Part shown: piece by piece, positions 1 to 8,891 of the stretch | Position numbering within the stretch: the stretch's first letter is position 1 | How the letters are laid out: every line of letters starts with the position of its first letter | Assembly (NCBI GenBank): GCA_964599655.1 | Contig: CAZRGV010000081.1 | Span: 1 to 28,508 of the forward strand | DNA length: 28,508 nt | Direction of reading: 5' to 3' | Source of the DNA: CAZRGV01 sp964599655 | GTDB lineage: Bacteria; Planctomycetota; Planctomycetia; Isosphaerales; Isosphaeraceae | Notes under the pieces: generated by a model | Databases searched by the model: none | What the model was told of the DNA's origin: nothing | The model's input: only the letters and a program-made list of their open reading frames with translations | Translations under genes and position numbers: made by a program

Positions 1-1378
1 CCTCGTTGGCCGCCAGCATGAACTCCTCGATCACCTGGTGGCTCTCGTCGTCCGGCGCCAGGTGCGCGCCGACAACCTCCCCCTGCTCGCCCAGCTCGAC
101 CTCCACCTCGGGCATCACCAGCTCCAGCGCCCCCCGGTCGAACCGGCGTTTTCGCAGGATCATGGCCAGCTCGAGCATCCGCGCCAGCAGCTCCCGAACC
201 TCGGGCGTCACGTCCTCGAACGATCGCTCGGGATGCATCATCACGTCATAAGCCTGCTCGTAGGTAAAACGCTTGTCGACGCGGATCACCGAACGGGCGA
301 ACTGGCGGTCGGTCCGGTGTCCCTCGGCGTCGAACTCCAACAGCACGCTCATCGTGTAGCGGGTCCGGCCTTCCTGAAGGCTCGCCAGGCTGTTGGAGAG
401 GACCTCGGGCAGCATCGGAATGACCCGGTCGGGCAGGTACACGCTGTTGCCTCGCTGGCGAGCCGTCCGGTCGAGCGCCGAGCCTGGACGAACGAAGTGC
501 GACACATCGGCGATGTGGACGCCCAGCCGCCAGAAGCCCGACTCGTCGCGGGAGAGGCTGATGGCGTCGTCGAAGTCGCGGGCGGTGGCCGGATCGATGG
601 TCACGGTCAGGACGTCGCGCAGGTCGAGCCGGTCGTCGATCGCGTCCTCGTCGAACCGGCGCGCCACGTCGCGGGCCTCCTGGAGCGTCTCGTCATCGAA
701 CTGGTCGGGAATGCCGAAGGCCCGGATGACCGTGAGCGTATCGACCCCCGGCTTGCCTCGAGGGCCGAGCACCTCGGTGATCACCCCTTCCCCTTGTCGG
801 ATCGGCGAGGGATAGCACACGATCTCGACGGCGACCTTGTCGCCGTCGCGCGCTCCCTTCGCTCCCGGGTCGCCCACAAACAGGGGTTGTTGGAAGATCG
901 TCCCATCCACCTTCACATAGCCTTGCCCATCCTGCTCGAAGTAGGTGCCGACGAAGAGCCCGGACGACCGGGTGAGGACGCGGACGATCCGGCCTTCCTT
1001 GTTGAAGCCGGGCGTGTGCGATCGCTTCGTGATCTTGACGGCCACCTCGTCGCCGGTCGAGGCGTCGCCGGACGCCTCGGCGGGGATGAAGATGTCGTTC
1101 TCGCGGCCCCCCGTGGATCGGGCCGGCCGAACGAAACCGAAACCCTTCGACGTGCGGCGGAACGTGCCGACGATCGCCCCGGTTTCGCCGGCCTTGCGTA
1201 AGGTTTTGTCCTTGCTGATGTCGAGCCGGCCGTCCCGGATCATCCCCTTGACCGTCGAGCGGAACTCGGCGTACCGGTCGGGATCCACCTGAAACCGCTT
1301 GGCCATGGCCTTCAGGGTGATCGGCTTGTAGTCGGGCCTCGACACGTAACCGAGCACCTTGGCCTCGAAATCGTCCAT
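1..1378 (-). CDS. rnr: Ribonuclease R (3'-5' exoribonuclease), C-terminal part beyond window edge
   Basis: RNase R degrades RNA from the 3' end, including structured RNA, in the cytoplasm. About 459 N-terminal residues are visible; the rest lies left of position 1. Residues 1-60 form a winged-helix-like N-terminus (KPITLKAMAKRF), followed by two OB/cold-shock-like segments around 65-210 (GTFRRTSKGFGFVRP). The RNB catalytic domain begins near residue 245. It shows TIDPATARDFDDAI at about 260-273, whose Asp cluster binds the catalytic magnesium ions in this family, and HIADVSHFV at about 288-296. The start is ATG at 1378, preceded by a GGGAGAA ribosome-binding site 7 bases upstream. The gene is divergent from the MMPL exporter. 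RNase II is the only close alternative, and the N-terminal helix-turn-helix favours RNase R. Confidence 0.93.
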   Translation of the reverse strand, partial: MDDFEAKVLGYVSRPDYKPITLKAMAKRFQVDPDRYAEFRSTVKGMIRDGRLDISKDKTLRKAGETGAIVGTFRRTSKGFGFVRPARSTGGRENDIFIPAEASGDASTGDEVAVKITKRSHTPGFNKEGRIVRVLTRSSGLFVGTYFEQDGQGYVKVDGTIFQQPLFVGDPGAKGARDGDKVAVEIVCYPSPIRQGEGVITEVLGPRGKPGVDTLTVIRAFGIPDQFDDETLQEARDVARRFDEDAIDDRLDLRDVLTVTIDPATARDFDDAISLSRDESGFWRLGVHIADVSHFVRPGSALDRTARQRGNSVYLPDRVIPMLPEVLSNSLASLQEGRTRYTMSVLLEFDAEGHRTDRQFARSVIRVDKRFTYEQAYDVMMHPERSFEDVTPEVRELLARMLELAMILRKRRFDRGALELVMPEVEVELGEQGEVVGAHLAPDDESHQVIEEFMLAANE

Positions 1379-1693
1379 GGTCGCTTCTCCCGATCCGGCG
1401 CCGTTGGAGCCTCATCCGAGCGAGATCCCTATTGTGCGGAATCCGGCCCGCGGGAGGGAGTCTGTCGTTCCGAACGCTGACCGAAATCCTTCGCGAGGGA
1501 GAACCTTCGGATCGGACCGGCGGCGGTTTCCCCTGTTCAGACGCGACGAAGTTTGCACAATAGCCGGGATGCTCCGGAGGATCAGGGGACGCGACCCGCC
1601 TCCGGGCCGGACGCACTCGCTCGACGTCGCCCCCTGGTGGCCGCGTCCGGCCGTGTCGAGAGCAGCCAAGGGGCGGGGAGGCCGCCGACGTTC
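1379..1693. other. Intergenic region between divergent rnr and MMPL genes
   Basis: This stretch of about 315 bases separates two divergent genes and should hold both promoters. The reading frame of the exporter stays open upstream to an ATG at 1553, but the extra 47 residues are basic, polar and unlike a transporter N-terminus, so I treat them as non-coding. I could not identify a convincing promoter pair or RNA gene here. Confidence 0.4.
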
Positions 1694-4388
1694 ATGGCGT
1701 TCGATAGCGTTCGCTGGATGGTCAGCCGTTACCCGGGCCGGATGGTCGCGGCATGGCTCACGCTCGCGGCCGTCGTGGCCTGGATCTCGCCCAACCTGAC
1801 CCAACTGGCCGCCGAGGGCCAGGCCCGGCTCTTGCCGGAGGATTCCGAAAGTGCCCAGGCCGCCGAACTGATCCGCGAAACCTGGCCCGACCAGTGGTAC
1901 GACTCCGTCGCCGTCGCCGCCTTGCACCGCGAGACCGGGCTGACCGACGCCGATCGCCGGTTCGCGAAGACCCTCGCCAGGCGCTTCCAGGTGATGGGGA
2001 ACCCGGAGAACGTCCTCCGCGTGCTCGGCCCCGACTCGCCGCCCGAGATCGCCGAACGCCTCGTCAGCAAGGACGGCACGACCCAGCTCGTGGTCATCCA
2101 GCTCTCGACCCAGTTCGTCGCTCCAGTGACGCAAGACACCGTCGCCTGGCTTCAAGATCAGGCCGCCCGCTTGAATCCGCCCGAGGGCCTGATCCGATGG
2201 ACCGGCGACGCGGTGATCGGCCGCGACTACATGCGAGACGTCCAGACCTCGCTCGACCGCGCGGCCATCGCCACCGTCTTCCTCCTGCTGGGCGTGCTCC
2301 TGGCCGTCTACCGCTCGTTCCTGCTGGCGATGGTCCCCTTGCTGACCATCGGTGTCGGACTGGTGATCTCGCGAGGCGTGCTGGGCTGGATGGCCCAGTC
2401 GGGCTGGGAGATCTCGCCGCTGGTCGAGCTGTTCCTCGTGGTGATCCTCTTCGGCTGCGGCACCGACTTCTGCCTGTTCCTCTCCTGGCGATTCGGCGAG
2501 CACTGGAATTCGGCCAACCCGGCCGGCGCCATGCGGGCGACCCTCCGGCACTCGATGGAGCCGCTGCTCACGAGCGCGGGAACGGTCATCGTCGGGCTCT
2601 CGTTGATGGGAACCACCCGGTTCAAGCTGTTCTCCAGCACCGGGCCGAGCGTGGCCCTGGGCCTGGCCTTGACGCTGATCGCCTGCCTGACCTTGACGCC
2701 GGCCCTCCTGGTCCTGCTGGCGCGGTACCGGCCCAGGGCGTTCGCGGGTCTGACCCGCCCCTCCTCCGGGTTCTGGAACGAGATCGGCCGGACCGTGCTC
2801 ACCTGGCCGGTGGTCGCCTGGGTGGGGACCCTGATCCTGATGCTTCCCTTGGCGGTGCTCGGCACGCAAACCCGCTTCCTCCAGGACCTCTTCAGCGAAT
2901 TGCCGCCGTCGACCCCGTCGGTCGAGACCTTCCAGATGGTCGCCCGCAAGTTCGGGCCGGGCTCGGTGGCCCCCTTGACGATCGTCATGCGGTCCCAGAG
3001 CGACCTGAGCGACTCGGAAGGTCTGGCCTTGATCGATGACCTCAGCCGGGTCCTGTCCCGGCAGCGCCGGCTCGACGAGGTCCGCTCGGCGACCCAGCCG
3101 CTCGGACGTTCCGAACCGCTCGAACCGGCCCGGCTCGCGTCCCGGCTCCAAGCCGTCAACGAAGGATTCGGCCGGATGACCGAGGGGGCCAACCAACTTC
3201 GACAGGGGCTCATCGAAGGCGCGGCCAAGCTTCGCACGGCGCTTCAGATCGAGAAATACACCGGCTTGAACCTCTCGGGCTCCCCCGCGGCCAACAGCGC
3301 GAAGAACGCCGAGGTGCTGGTCAAGGGGCTCTCGCAGGCGTCGTCGGCCATGCTCGGACTGGGCGGCACCGCCGGCGCCTCACCCCCCTCGACCAAGCCC
3401 AACTCGGTTTCAAACGAGGTTGACCCGCCGAAGGACAAGCCCGAAGACCCTCGGGAATTGATGCTCCAGGAACTGACCCGAGCCGCCGAAGGCGCCGGGC
3501 AGATCGCCGACGGCGCGAAGCGCGCCCGGGACGAAATCTCGTCGATCCTGAAAGATCCGGTCGGACGTCGGGCGCTCGACCGACTGCTCATCACGCCCGC
3601 CACCGTCCGAGAGCACCCCGAGCTGCGACGCAGCTTCGCCGCGTACCTCTCCCCCGACGGCCACCTCGCCCGGTTCGACCTCGTGCAGTCCGAGCGCCTG
3701 TTCTCGACCGAGGCCATGCTCCAGGTCCGGGCGATTCGCCAGCGCGTGCACGACTTCCTCGGCGATCAGGACGAGGTCCCGATCCAGGGCGTGGCCGTCG
3801 CGGGGGCCAACGCGGCCTCCGCCGATATCTGGGCCATGACCCGTCGCGACCAGTACCAAACCTGGGTGGTCGTCCCGCTCGGCGTCTTTCTGGTGCTGCT
3901 CCTGACCTTGCGAGACCCTTGGCCTGCGTCAACCTCGTCGCGACGATGGTCCTCACGTACCTGTTCGCGCTCGGGGCGGCGCATCTGCTGTTCGTGACCG
4001 CGCTCGGCGGCGAGGGCCTGGACTGGAAGGTCCCGTATTTCCTGTTCGTGCTCCTTGTCGCCGTCGGGGTCGACTACAACATCTTCCTCATGACCCGGCT
4101 GCAACGCGAGGCAAGGGCCCTGGGCCTTCGCGCCGGAATCAACCGGGCGATCGCCCAGACCGGCGGCCTGATCAGCTCGGCGGCGGCGATCACCGCCTGT
4201 TCAGCCCGCTGTCCTCGATCCGCCAGCTCGGCCTCGCGCTCGTCGTGGGAATCACGGTCGATGCCGTGCTCGTCCGGCCCGTGCTGGTCCCTTGCGGTCA
4301 CTGGCTGATCAACCGGCATCGCGAACGTCGATCGCCACCCGCCGTGGCACCACGGCCCATCAGCGAACTCGCCCAAATACCCGATTGA
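1694..4388 (+). pseudogene. MMPL/RND-family exporter, disrupted by two -1 frameshifts
   Basis: RND exporters of the MMPL family are inner-membrane proteins of about 12 helices, driven by the proton gradient, that export lipids or hydrophobic compounds. ATG 1694 places a membrane helix directly at the N-terminus. The first MMPL domain carries GCGTDFCLF near residue 258 with surrounding helices. A large extracytoplasmic loop (about 430-730) has the glutamine/alanine-rich coiled-coil stretches typical of the family. The second domain carries VGVDYNIFLMTRL. The frame is lost at about 3916-3918, where a C run appears one base short, and again near 4190-4200. Reading all three frames in turn gives a full-length protein of about 898 residues ending at the TGA at 4386-4388. 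Both lesions are single-base deletions, so frame is never regained. This is either a recent pseudogene or a draft sequencing error. The exported substrate is unknown. Confidence 0.85.
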
Positions 4389-4510
4389 ACCACCAGGAGC
4401 GGCTCTCGGTCTCTCGATCGCCGTGGCCCGACGTCTTCCACACGAATCGTCTCAAAATCGCGGCACCCCCGTCATCGGCCAGGTCCATTCCTCCTTCGTC
4501 AACGCCTCCC

Positions 4511-4861
4511 ATGCCGACACTCCTGCTCCGAAGACTCGGGATGAGCCACCTGATCGAGGGGATGACCTCCTCCGGACTCGACGCGCAACGGCTCTTGCGC
4601 GACCTGACCGCCGCCCACGGCCTCGCCGTCGCCCCCATGACAGGCGCTGAGCCGAGTTCCGATCCCAACGCCCTCGCCGCCATCCTCGTCGACCACAAGG
4701 CCGCGTCCTGGGAGTCGCTCCGCGACTGGCTGGAGCATTGGGTCCGAAACCAGGGCTATGCCTACGCCTCCTGGTCCGAGAACGGCCTCGCCGGCCAGTC
4801 CCGCGCGACCCTCCACTTCCACAGGACGCCCCTCGAACCAAACGATCCCCCCTCCCCTTGA
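4511..4861 (+). CDS. Small protein of unknown function
   Basis: A 116-residue frame (106 if the ATG at 4541 is used) with the GC-rich third positions of real genes here. I do not recognise the family. It has no signal peptide or membrane helix. The C-terminal half is rich in Trp and aromatic residues (WESLRDWLEHWVRN, YAYASW, LHFHR), suggesting a compact folded domain. Neither candidate start has a clear ribosome-binding site. The gene begins 122 bases after the broken exporter and could be its downstream partner. Its TGA stop overlaps the first copy of a 12-base direct repeat that recurs upstream of the Ada-like gene. Confidence 0.5.
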   Translation: MPTLLLRRLGMSHLIEGMTSSGLDAQRLLRDLTAAHGLAVAPMTGAEPSSDPNALAAILVDHKAASWESLRDWLEHWVRNQGYAYASWSENGLAGQSRATLHFHRTPLEPNDPPSP

Positions 4862-4961
4862 ACACAAGGAACGCGCCCTCGAGTCGACGGTCCCTCCACT
4901 CCGGGAAATCTTCGCGGATTCCTGGCTCGCGGCCCCGCCATGTGTTATTTTGAACACAAGG
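4858..4961. promoter_or_regulatory. Direct repeat TTGAACACAAGG x2 and inverted repeat before the Ada-like gene
   Basis: TTGAACACAAGG occurs exactly at 4858-4869 and 4950-4961, 92 bases apart. The second copy overlaps an inverted repeat, TGTGTT (4941-4946), six bases, AACACA (4953-4958). This is unusually AT-rich for the window and lies 50-150 bases before the methyltransferase start, so it could be an operator or promoter. It does not match the E. coli Ada box as I know it. Function is inference only. Confidence 0.3.
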
Positions 4962-5010
4962 TCGATCCACGAACGGGCCGACGTGACACCGCGATTTCCC
5001 GAGACAGGCC

Positions 5011-5817
5011 ATGGCCATTCTCTCCAACCCGACCCGACGCGAACGATCCTCGATCGTTGCGCCTCGCGAGGCGTATCCCGAGGGGATGGTCCTGGGAGTC
5101 CGCACCACGAAGATCTACTGTCGACCGACCTGCCGGCCTCCGCGACGTCCGAAGCCCGAGAATTGCCTCCTCTTCCCGAACGCCGACGCCGCGAGGGCCG
5201 CCGGTTTTCGGGCCTGTCGGCTCTGCCGGCCCGACGAAAAGGTCAACCGATCCAGCGATCCCAGCGTCCCAGGCGCCGACCGCGAGCTGATCCGGCAAGG
5301 CACGGGAGCAACCCCACTGGGCCCGGTTTTCGTGGCTCGATCGGATCGAGGCATCCGTGCCCTGTTTCTCGGAGCCGAGACCTCTCTTGAGGCCCGTCGA
5401 GATCGCGTTCGGAAGTTGGCGCCGGACGCCGCCTGGATCGACGACGACGCGGCGATCCAGCCGGTCGTCGAACGACTCGCCGCCTGGCTCGAAGGCGGGC
5501 TGGCCTGCGACGATCTGCCGGTCGATTTGCGAGGGACGCCGTTCCAGGTTCGGGTCTGGAACGCGCTTCGAGAGATACCGATGGGCTCGACCTGGACCTA
5601 TGGCGAACTCGCGAAGGCGCTCGGTCAACCGAACGCGGCCCGCGCCGTGGGTGCCGCCTGCGGCGCGAACCCGGTCGCGATTCTGGTTCCCTGCCACCGC
5701 GTGGTCGGCTCGGATGGATCGCTCGTGAACTATCGTTGGGGCCTGGAATTCAAGCGGGCCCTGCTCGACGTCGAACGCGCTCGGCCCTCGAAGCCCGCAA
5801 GGCCCCTCGTTCCCTGA
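5011..5817 (+). CDS. Ada zinc-domain/O6-methylguanine-DNA methyltransferase fusion without AraC domain
   Basis: This is a 268-residue suicidal DNA repair protein. The C-terminal domain should transfer alkyl groups from O6-alkylguanine to Cys228 in the signature PCHRVV (227-232), with RAVGAACGANP (211-221) just before it. The N-terminal domain matches the Ada metal-binding domain: Cys37, Cys41, Cys69 and Cys72 in CRPTC and CRLC. The equivalent of Cys37 in E. coli Ada accepts methyl groups from DNA phosphotriesters. The AraC-type helix-turn-helix that normally separates these domains (about 100 residues) is absent, so the protein can probably sense and repair but may not activate transcription in the classical way. 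Start is ATG 5011. The protein is cytoplasmic or nucleoid-associated. The call is firm for both domains; regulation is unknown. Confidence 0.9.
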   Translation: MAILSNPTRRERSSIVAPREAYPEGMVLGVRTTKIYCRPTCRPPRRPKPENCLLFPNADAARAAGFRACRLCRPDEKVNRSSDPSVPGADRELIRQGTGATPLGPVFVARSDRGIRALFLGAETSLEARRDRVRKLAPDAAWIDDDAAIQPVVERLAAWLEGGLACDDLPVDLRGTPFQVRVWNALREIPMGSTWTYGELAKALGQPNAARAVGAACGANPVAILVPCHRVVGSDGSLVNYRWGLEFKRALLDVERARPSKPARPLVP

Positions 5818-5847
5818 ACCCTCAACGTCCCGTCCGTCCGCTCTTTC

Positions 5848-6417
5848 TCAATTCGCCCGTCCGAGATACTCCCCCGTCCGGGTATCGACCTTGATGACGG
5901 TCCCCTCATCAAGATGCTCGGGAACTTGAACAATCGCGCCCGAGGAAAGGGTCGCGGGCTTGGTCCGGCCGGTCGCCGAGTTCCCCCGAACGCCGGGCGT
6001 GGTCTCGACGATCGGGAGCACGACGGTATCCGGCAGCTCGATGCCGATGACCTCGTCGTTGACCAGCAACGCCTCGACCCCTTCCATGTTCTCGGTCATG
6101 AATCGCGCCTGATCCTCGAGATCCTCGGCCGTGAGGGAAAACTGGTTGTAGTCGGTGGAATCCATGAAGTGAAAGCCCTCGGCGTCCTTGTAGAGATACT
6201 GCACGGGCCTCCGCTCGAAGCTGGATTCCGCGAGGACGTCGGTTCCCCGGTAAGTTTTCTCCACCCGGTTGCGGGTCTTGAGGTTGCGGGCCTTGATCTT
6301 GTACAAGGTCGCCGCGCCCCGGGCCGAGGGCGTTTGAACCTGAATCTGCTCGATCATGTGAGGCGCGCCGTCGATCTCGACCACCATCCGGCGCTTGAAG
6401 TCTTTGGCGGGAACCAC
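5848..6417 (-). CDS. yeiP: Elongation factor P-like protein (EfpL/YeiP type)
   Basis: Elongation factor P proteins bind the ribosome between the P and E sites and relieve stalling at proline-rich sequences. The 189-residue length and three beta-barrel domains are standard. The tip of domain I reads TPSARGAATLYK with Arg33 where canonical EF-P carries a modifiable Lys34. This matches E. coli YeiP/EfpL, whose tip is SPTARGAAT in the same register. The C-terminus (GRTKPATLSSGAIVQVPEHL, then KVDTRTGEYLGRAN) is classical EF-P. That alignment also supports the GTG start at 6417, which has GAGG 11 bases upstream. Divergent from rnc across 188 bases. No EF-P lysylation gene is visible nearby. Whether the genome also encodes a canonical EF-P cannot be told here. 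Confidence 0.92.
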   Translation of the reverse strand: MVPAKDFKRRMVVEIDGAPHMIEQIQVQTPSARGAATLYKIKARNLKTRNRVEKTYRGTDVLAESSFERRPVQYLYKDAEGFHFMDSTDYNQFSLTAEDLEDQARFMTENMEGVEALLVNDEVIGIELPDTVVLPIVETTPGVRGNSATGRTKPATLSSGAIVQVPEHLDEGTVIKVDTRTGEYLGRAN

Positions 6418-6531
6418 GGGAAGGCGATCCTCGAACCTGCTCGTCGAATGAACGGACCACGTTGAGCCTCCATCCTACCCCGACGAGGCCCCTCGATCCA
6501 AGCCGAACAGGCACGCGGCTTCCGCGCTCGA

Positions 6532-6560
6532 TTGACAAGGCTTCTCGCTAAAGATAGCCT
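6532..6560 (+). promoter_or_regulatory. Candidate sigma-70 promoter of rnc
   Basis: A perfect -35 hexamer TTGACA (6532-6537) is followed after 17 bases by TAGCCT (6555-6560), a weak -10 (three of six matches). The position, about 45 bases before the rnc start, fits a short leader. The -35 is convincing and the -10 is not. Confidence 0.4.
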
Positions 6561-6605
6561 CAAGACAACGTTCCCATCACAGGGCCATCTTCGATCACAA
6601 CCAAC

Positions 6606-7331
6606 ATGCCCGAGCCTTCCCCGCGTGATGAGGACTCGATACTCGCCCAGTGCCAGAAGGTGCTGAATTACGAGTTTCGACAGCTCGCCTACCTTCGATC
6701 GGCGTTGACGCACGCCTCGGGCGCCGACCATCGGCTCGCCTCCAACGAGCGGCTGGAATTCCTCGGCGACGCGATTCTGGGCGCCGTTGTCTGCGACATG
6801 CTCTATCACGAGTTTCCCGAGTCGCTGGAAGGGGCCCTCACGAGGATCAAGTCAGTCGTGGTCTCGCGACGGACCTGCGCCAAGGTGTCGAGGAAGCTGG
6901 GCCTCGAAGAGTTTCTCTTCCTGGGAAAAGGAATGGGGCCCTCCGACCAGACCCCCGACTCGGTCCTGGCCGACGTCTTCGAGAGCCTGATCGGAGCGAT
7001 TTACCTCGACGGTGGAATGGCCGCGGCGCGCCGGTTCATCGAGCGGCACATGGGCCCCGAAATCGACGCGACCGCCTCGGACCAGGCGGGAACCAACTAC
7101 AAGAGCACGCTTCAGCAGGCGGCCCAGCGTCAGTTCGGCGAAACACCCGTCTACCTCCTGCTCGACGAAAAAGGGCCCGACCACTCCAAGTGCTTCAAGA
7201 TCGCGGCCCAGATCGGCTCTCGTCGCTTCGCGCCGGCCTGGGGACCAAACAAGAAAGACGCCGAGCAGCGAGCCGCGAGGAACGCCATGTGCCAGATCGC
7301 GGGCGACCCGCCCCCGTTCCTCGCCGATTGA
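6606..7331 (+). CDS. rnc: Ribonuclease III
   Basis: RNase III cuts double-stranded RNA and processes ribosomal RNA precursors and structured mRNAs in the cytoplasm. At 241 residues it is normal length. The family signature NERLEFLGD lies at 47-55, providing Glu51 and Asp55. The second metal-binding cluster DVFESLIGAIYLDGG starts at 123, with Asp123 and Glu126 matching the catalytic acidic pair. The C-terminal double-stranded RNA-binding domain spans about 165-236 (TNYKSTLQQAAQ, KKDAEQRAARNAM). ATG 6606 has no strong ribosome-binding site but gives the expected N-terminus. A candidate promoter is at 6532-6560. The gene stands alone; the following membrane protein starts more than 250 bases downstream. 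Confidence 0.96.
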   Translation: MPEPSPRDEDSILAQCQKVLNYEFRQLAYLRSALTHASGADHRLASNERLEFLGDAILGAVVCDMLYHEFPESLEGALTRIKSVVVSRRTCAKVSRKLGLEEFLFLGKGMGPSDQTPDSVLADVFESLIGAIYLDGGMAAARRFIERHMGPEIDATASDQAGTNYKSTLQQAAQRQFGETPVYLLLDEKGPDHSKCFKIAAQIGSRRFAPAWGPNKKDAEQRAARNAMCQIAGDPPPFLAD

Positions 7332-7509
7332 CCTCTCGCCCGCCATGGCCGAGACTTGTGGACCGGTCCGGCGCATCGTAAGATACGGGCCGGTGAGGGG
7401 TTTGGCACGTGCTTGAATCCGCCGGGCCCTCCGCGGCGCTGCCGGAATCGCCCGGTCGCGTCGACGGTGGGAGAGTGGGCCCGGCGTTCCGAACGTTTCG
7501 TAGCGCAGC

Positions 7510-7531
7510 GGGTCGGCGGCAGCGCCGACCC
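7510..7531. other. Perfect 9-bp hairpin between rnc and the membrane protein gene
   Basis: The arms GGGTCGGCG and CGCCGACCC flank the loop GCAG. It lies about 180 bases past the rnc stop and 63 before the next likely start, with no T-tract after it. That makes a standard terminator unlikely, and it could instead be a leader structure of the downstream gene. Confidence 0.4.
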
Positions 7532-7593
7532 CACGACTGACAACCGAACCAGGCCGTTCCGCACGCGTCCGGCCCTGGATCGTGGAGGGCATC

Positions 7594-8856
7594 TTGAGCG
7601 GTTCGCTGGTGGCCGACCTGGGTTTGAGTCCGGAGGTCTGGCTGTTTCTGTCGATGCTCTCGTGCTTCGTCCTGTTCTTCAAGTTCGGCCGATTCTGGAG
7701 CGTCCGAAACGTCGACCTCGTCCTCCTGTTTGCTCCGGCGCCTGGGTTGATGTGGCTCGTGGGACAAGGCGCGACGCAGCCCTGGTGGGCGTTCGTCTGG
7801 CTGTTCCTCGGGTCGTTCCTCTGGTTCGTCCGCTGCCTGATCGATCTCGGCCTGCTCCGGCGGCCATTGCTCGAGCCGAACCTGAATGCCGGAGGGCTCG
7901 CCTGCCTGACGGTCGGAATGCTCGGGCTCCTGCTCGTCGAGGCCGTGAATCTCCCCAAGGTCTCCGAGCGAGCGCGGAACCCCGCCGACCCGCATGCGAG
8001 ACGAGCCGAGCCGATCCCCCCTGCTCCACCCGCCGAGGCGTCCTCCTCGGAGAAGACCGTGCATCAGGTCTTGAGCCAGGCCCCGCCCCCAGGTGCCTTG
8101 AAGCGGTTCCTGGCGGTACTGGCTCATCTGGGCCTCGTGGCCGGACTGATCGCCGTGGGCTGGCGTCACTTCGAGCGTCCCATCGCCGGGCTGGCCGTGG
8201 CGGGTTGCTACCTGATCTTGCCTTATACCCGGATCGCGGTCGCCGACAGCGGCCAGGTGGTTCCGGCGGCCTTGATCGTCTCGGCGCTGGTCGCCTACCA
8301 GCGACCGGTCATCGCCGGGGCGCTGATCGGTCTGGCGGCCGCTTGGATGCCCGCGGCCCTTGGCCTCATTCCGCTCTGGGCCGGATTTTACAAGGGGCGA
8401 GGCATCGGCCGATTCCTGATCTCGGGACTGGCCGTGGTGGGATTGTGCGGCGCCTTGGCGCTGTCCATCGCGCCGCTGGCCACCTGGGCCAGGGCACTCG
8501 GAGCCCGCAGCCTGGCCGAGGCCGGTTTGCTTCCGGGCATCGAGGGGCCCAACGCCGGCAGCTTCTGGACGGGCGTGGACCCCGTCTATCGGCTCCCCGT
8601 GCTGATCGCGTACCTCGCGCTGGTGATCACGGCCACCGTCTGGCCGTCCGAGAAAGATCTCGGCCAGTTGATCGCGCTGTCCGCCGCACTGCTGATCGCG
8701 AGCCAGTTCTGGTATCTCGAGGAAGGCGGAGCGCTCGTCCTGCTCTATCTGCCCCTGCTCTTGCTCATGATCTTCCGCCCCAACCTGTCGTCCAAGCGGG
8801 CCATCCCTCGAACCTCGACCTCCCGAACCAAAACGCTCCTCTTCCCGGTTCGTTGA
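7594..8856 (+). CDS. Polytopic membrane protein of unknown function
   Basis: About 420 residues with roughly ten hydrophobic helices: four in the first 120 residues, then a Pro/Ala/Ser-rich hydrophilic linker (about 120-165, PIPPAPPAEASSSEK), then six or more helices to residue 405 and a basic C-terminal tail. I do not recognise a named family; the layout resembles uncharacterised planctomycete membrane proteins of the DUF2029/GT87-like type, but no catalytic acidic motif is evident. The start is decided by the ribosome-binding site. GGAGG at 7584-7588 sits five bases before a TTG at 7594, whereas the in-frame GTG at 7582 overlaps the GGAGG itself. Single gene, inner membrane. Confidence 0.75.
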   Translation: MSGSLVADLGLSPEVWLFLSMLSCFVLFFKFGRFWSVRNVDLVLLFAPAPGLMWLVGQGATQPWWAFVWLFLGSFLWFVRCLIDLGLLRRPLLEPNLNAGGLACLTVGMLGLLLVEAVNLPKVSERARNPADPHARRAEPIPPAPPAEASSSEKTVHQVLSQAPPPGALKRFLAVLAHLGLVAGLIAVGWRHFERPIAGLAVAGCYLILPYTRIAVADSGQVVPAALIVSALVAYQRPVIAGALIGLAAAWMPAALGLIPLWAGFYKGRGIGRFLISGLAVVGLCGALALSIAPLATWARALGARSLAEAGLLPGIEGPNAGSFWTGVDPVYRLPVLIAYLALVITATVWPSEKDLGQLIALSAALLIASQFWYLEEGGALVLLYLPLLLLMIFRPNLSSKRAIPRTSTSRTKTLLFPVR

Positions 8857-8891
8857 CCAGACTCGCGACGCGACGGACCGAGCCTCCCGGC

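Noticed and set aside
1412..3196. 594-residue minus-strand frame opposite the MMPL gene
   Set aside because: Composition is Gln/Glu/Arg/Gly-rich without any domain, and it mirrors a clear transporter on the other strand. The similar large frames at 7195-8934, 18440-20017 and 24352-25938 are antisense shadows for the same reason.
7400..7412. CACGTG site after rnc as a third parS
   Set aside because: Only the central six bases match; the flanking GTTT and AAAC arms are missing.
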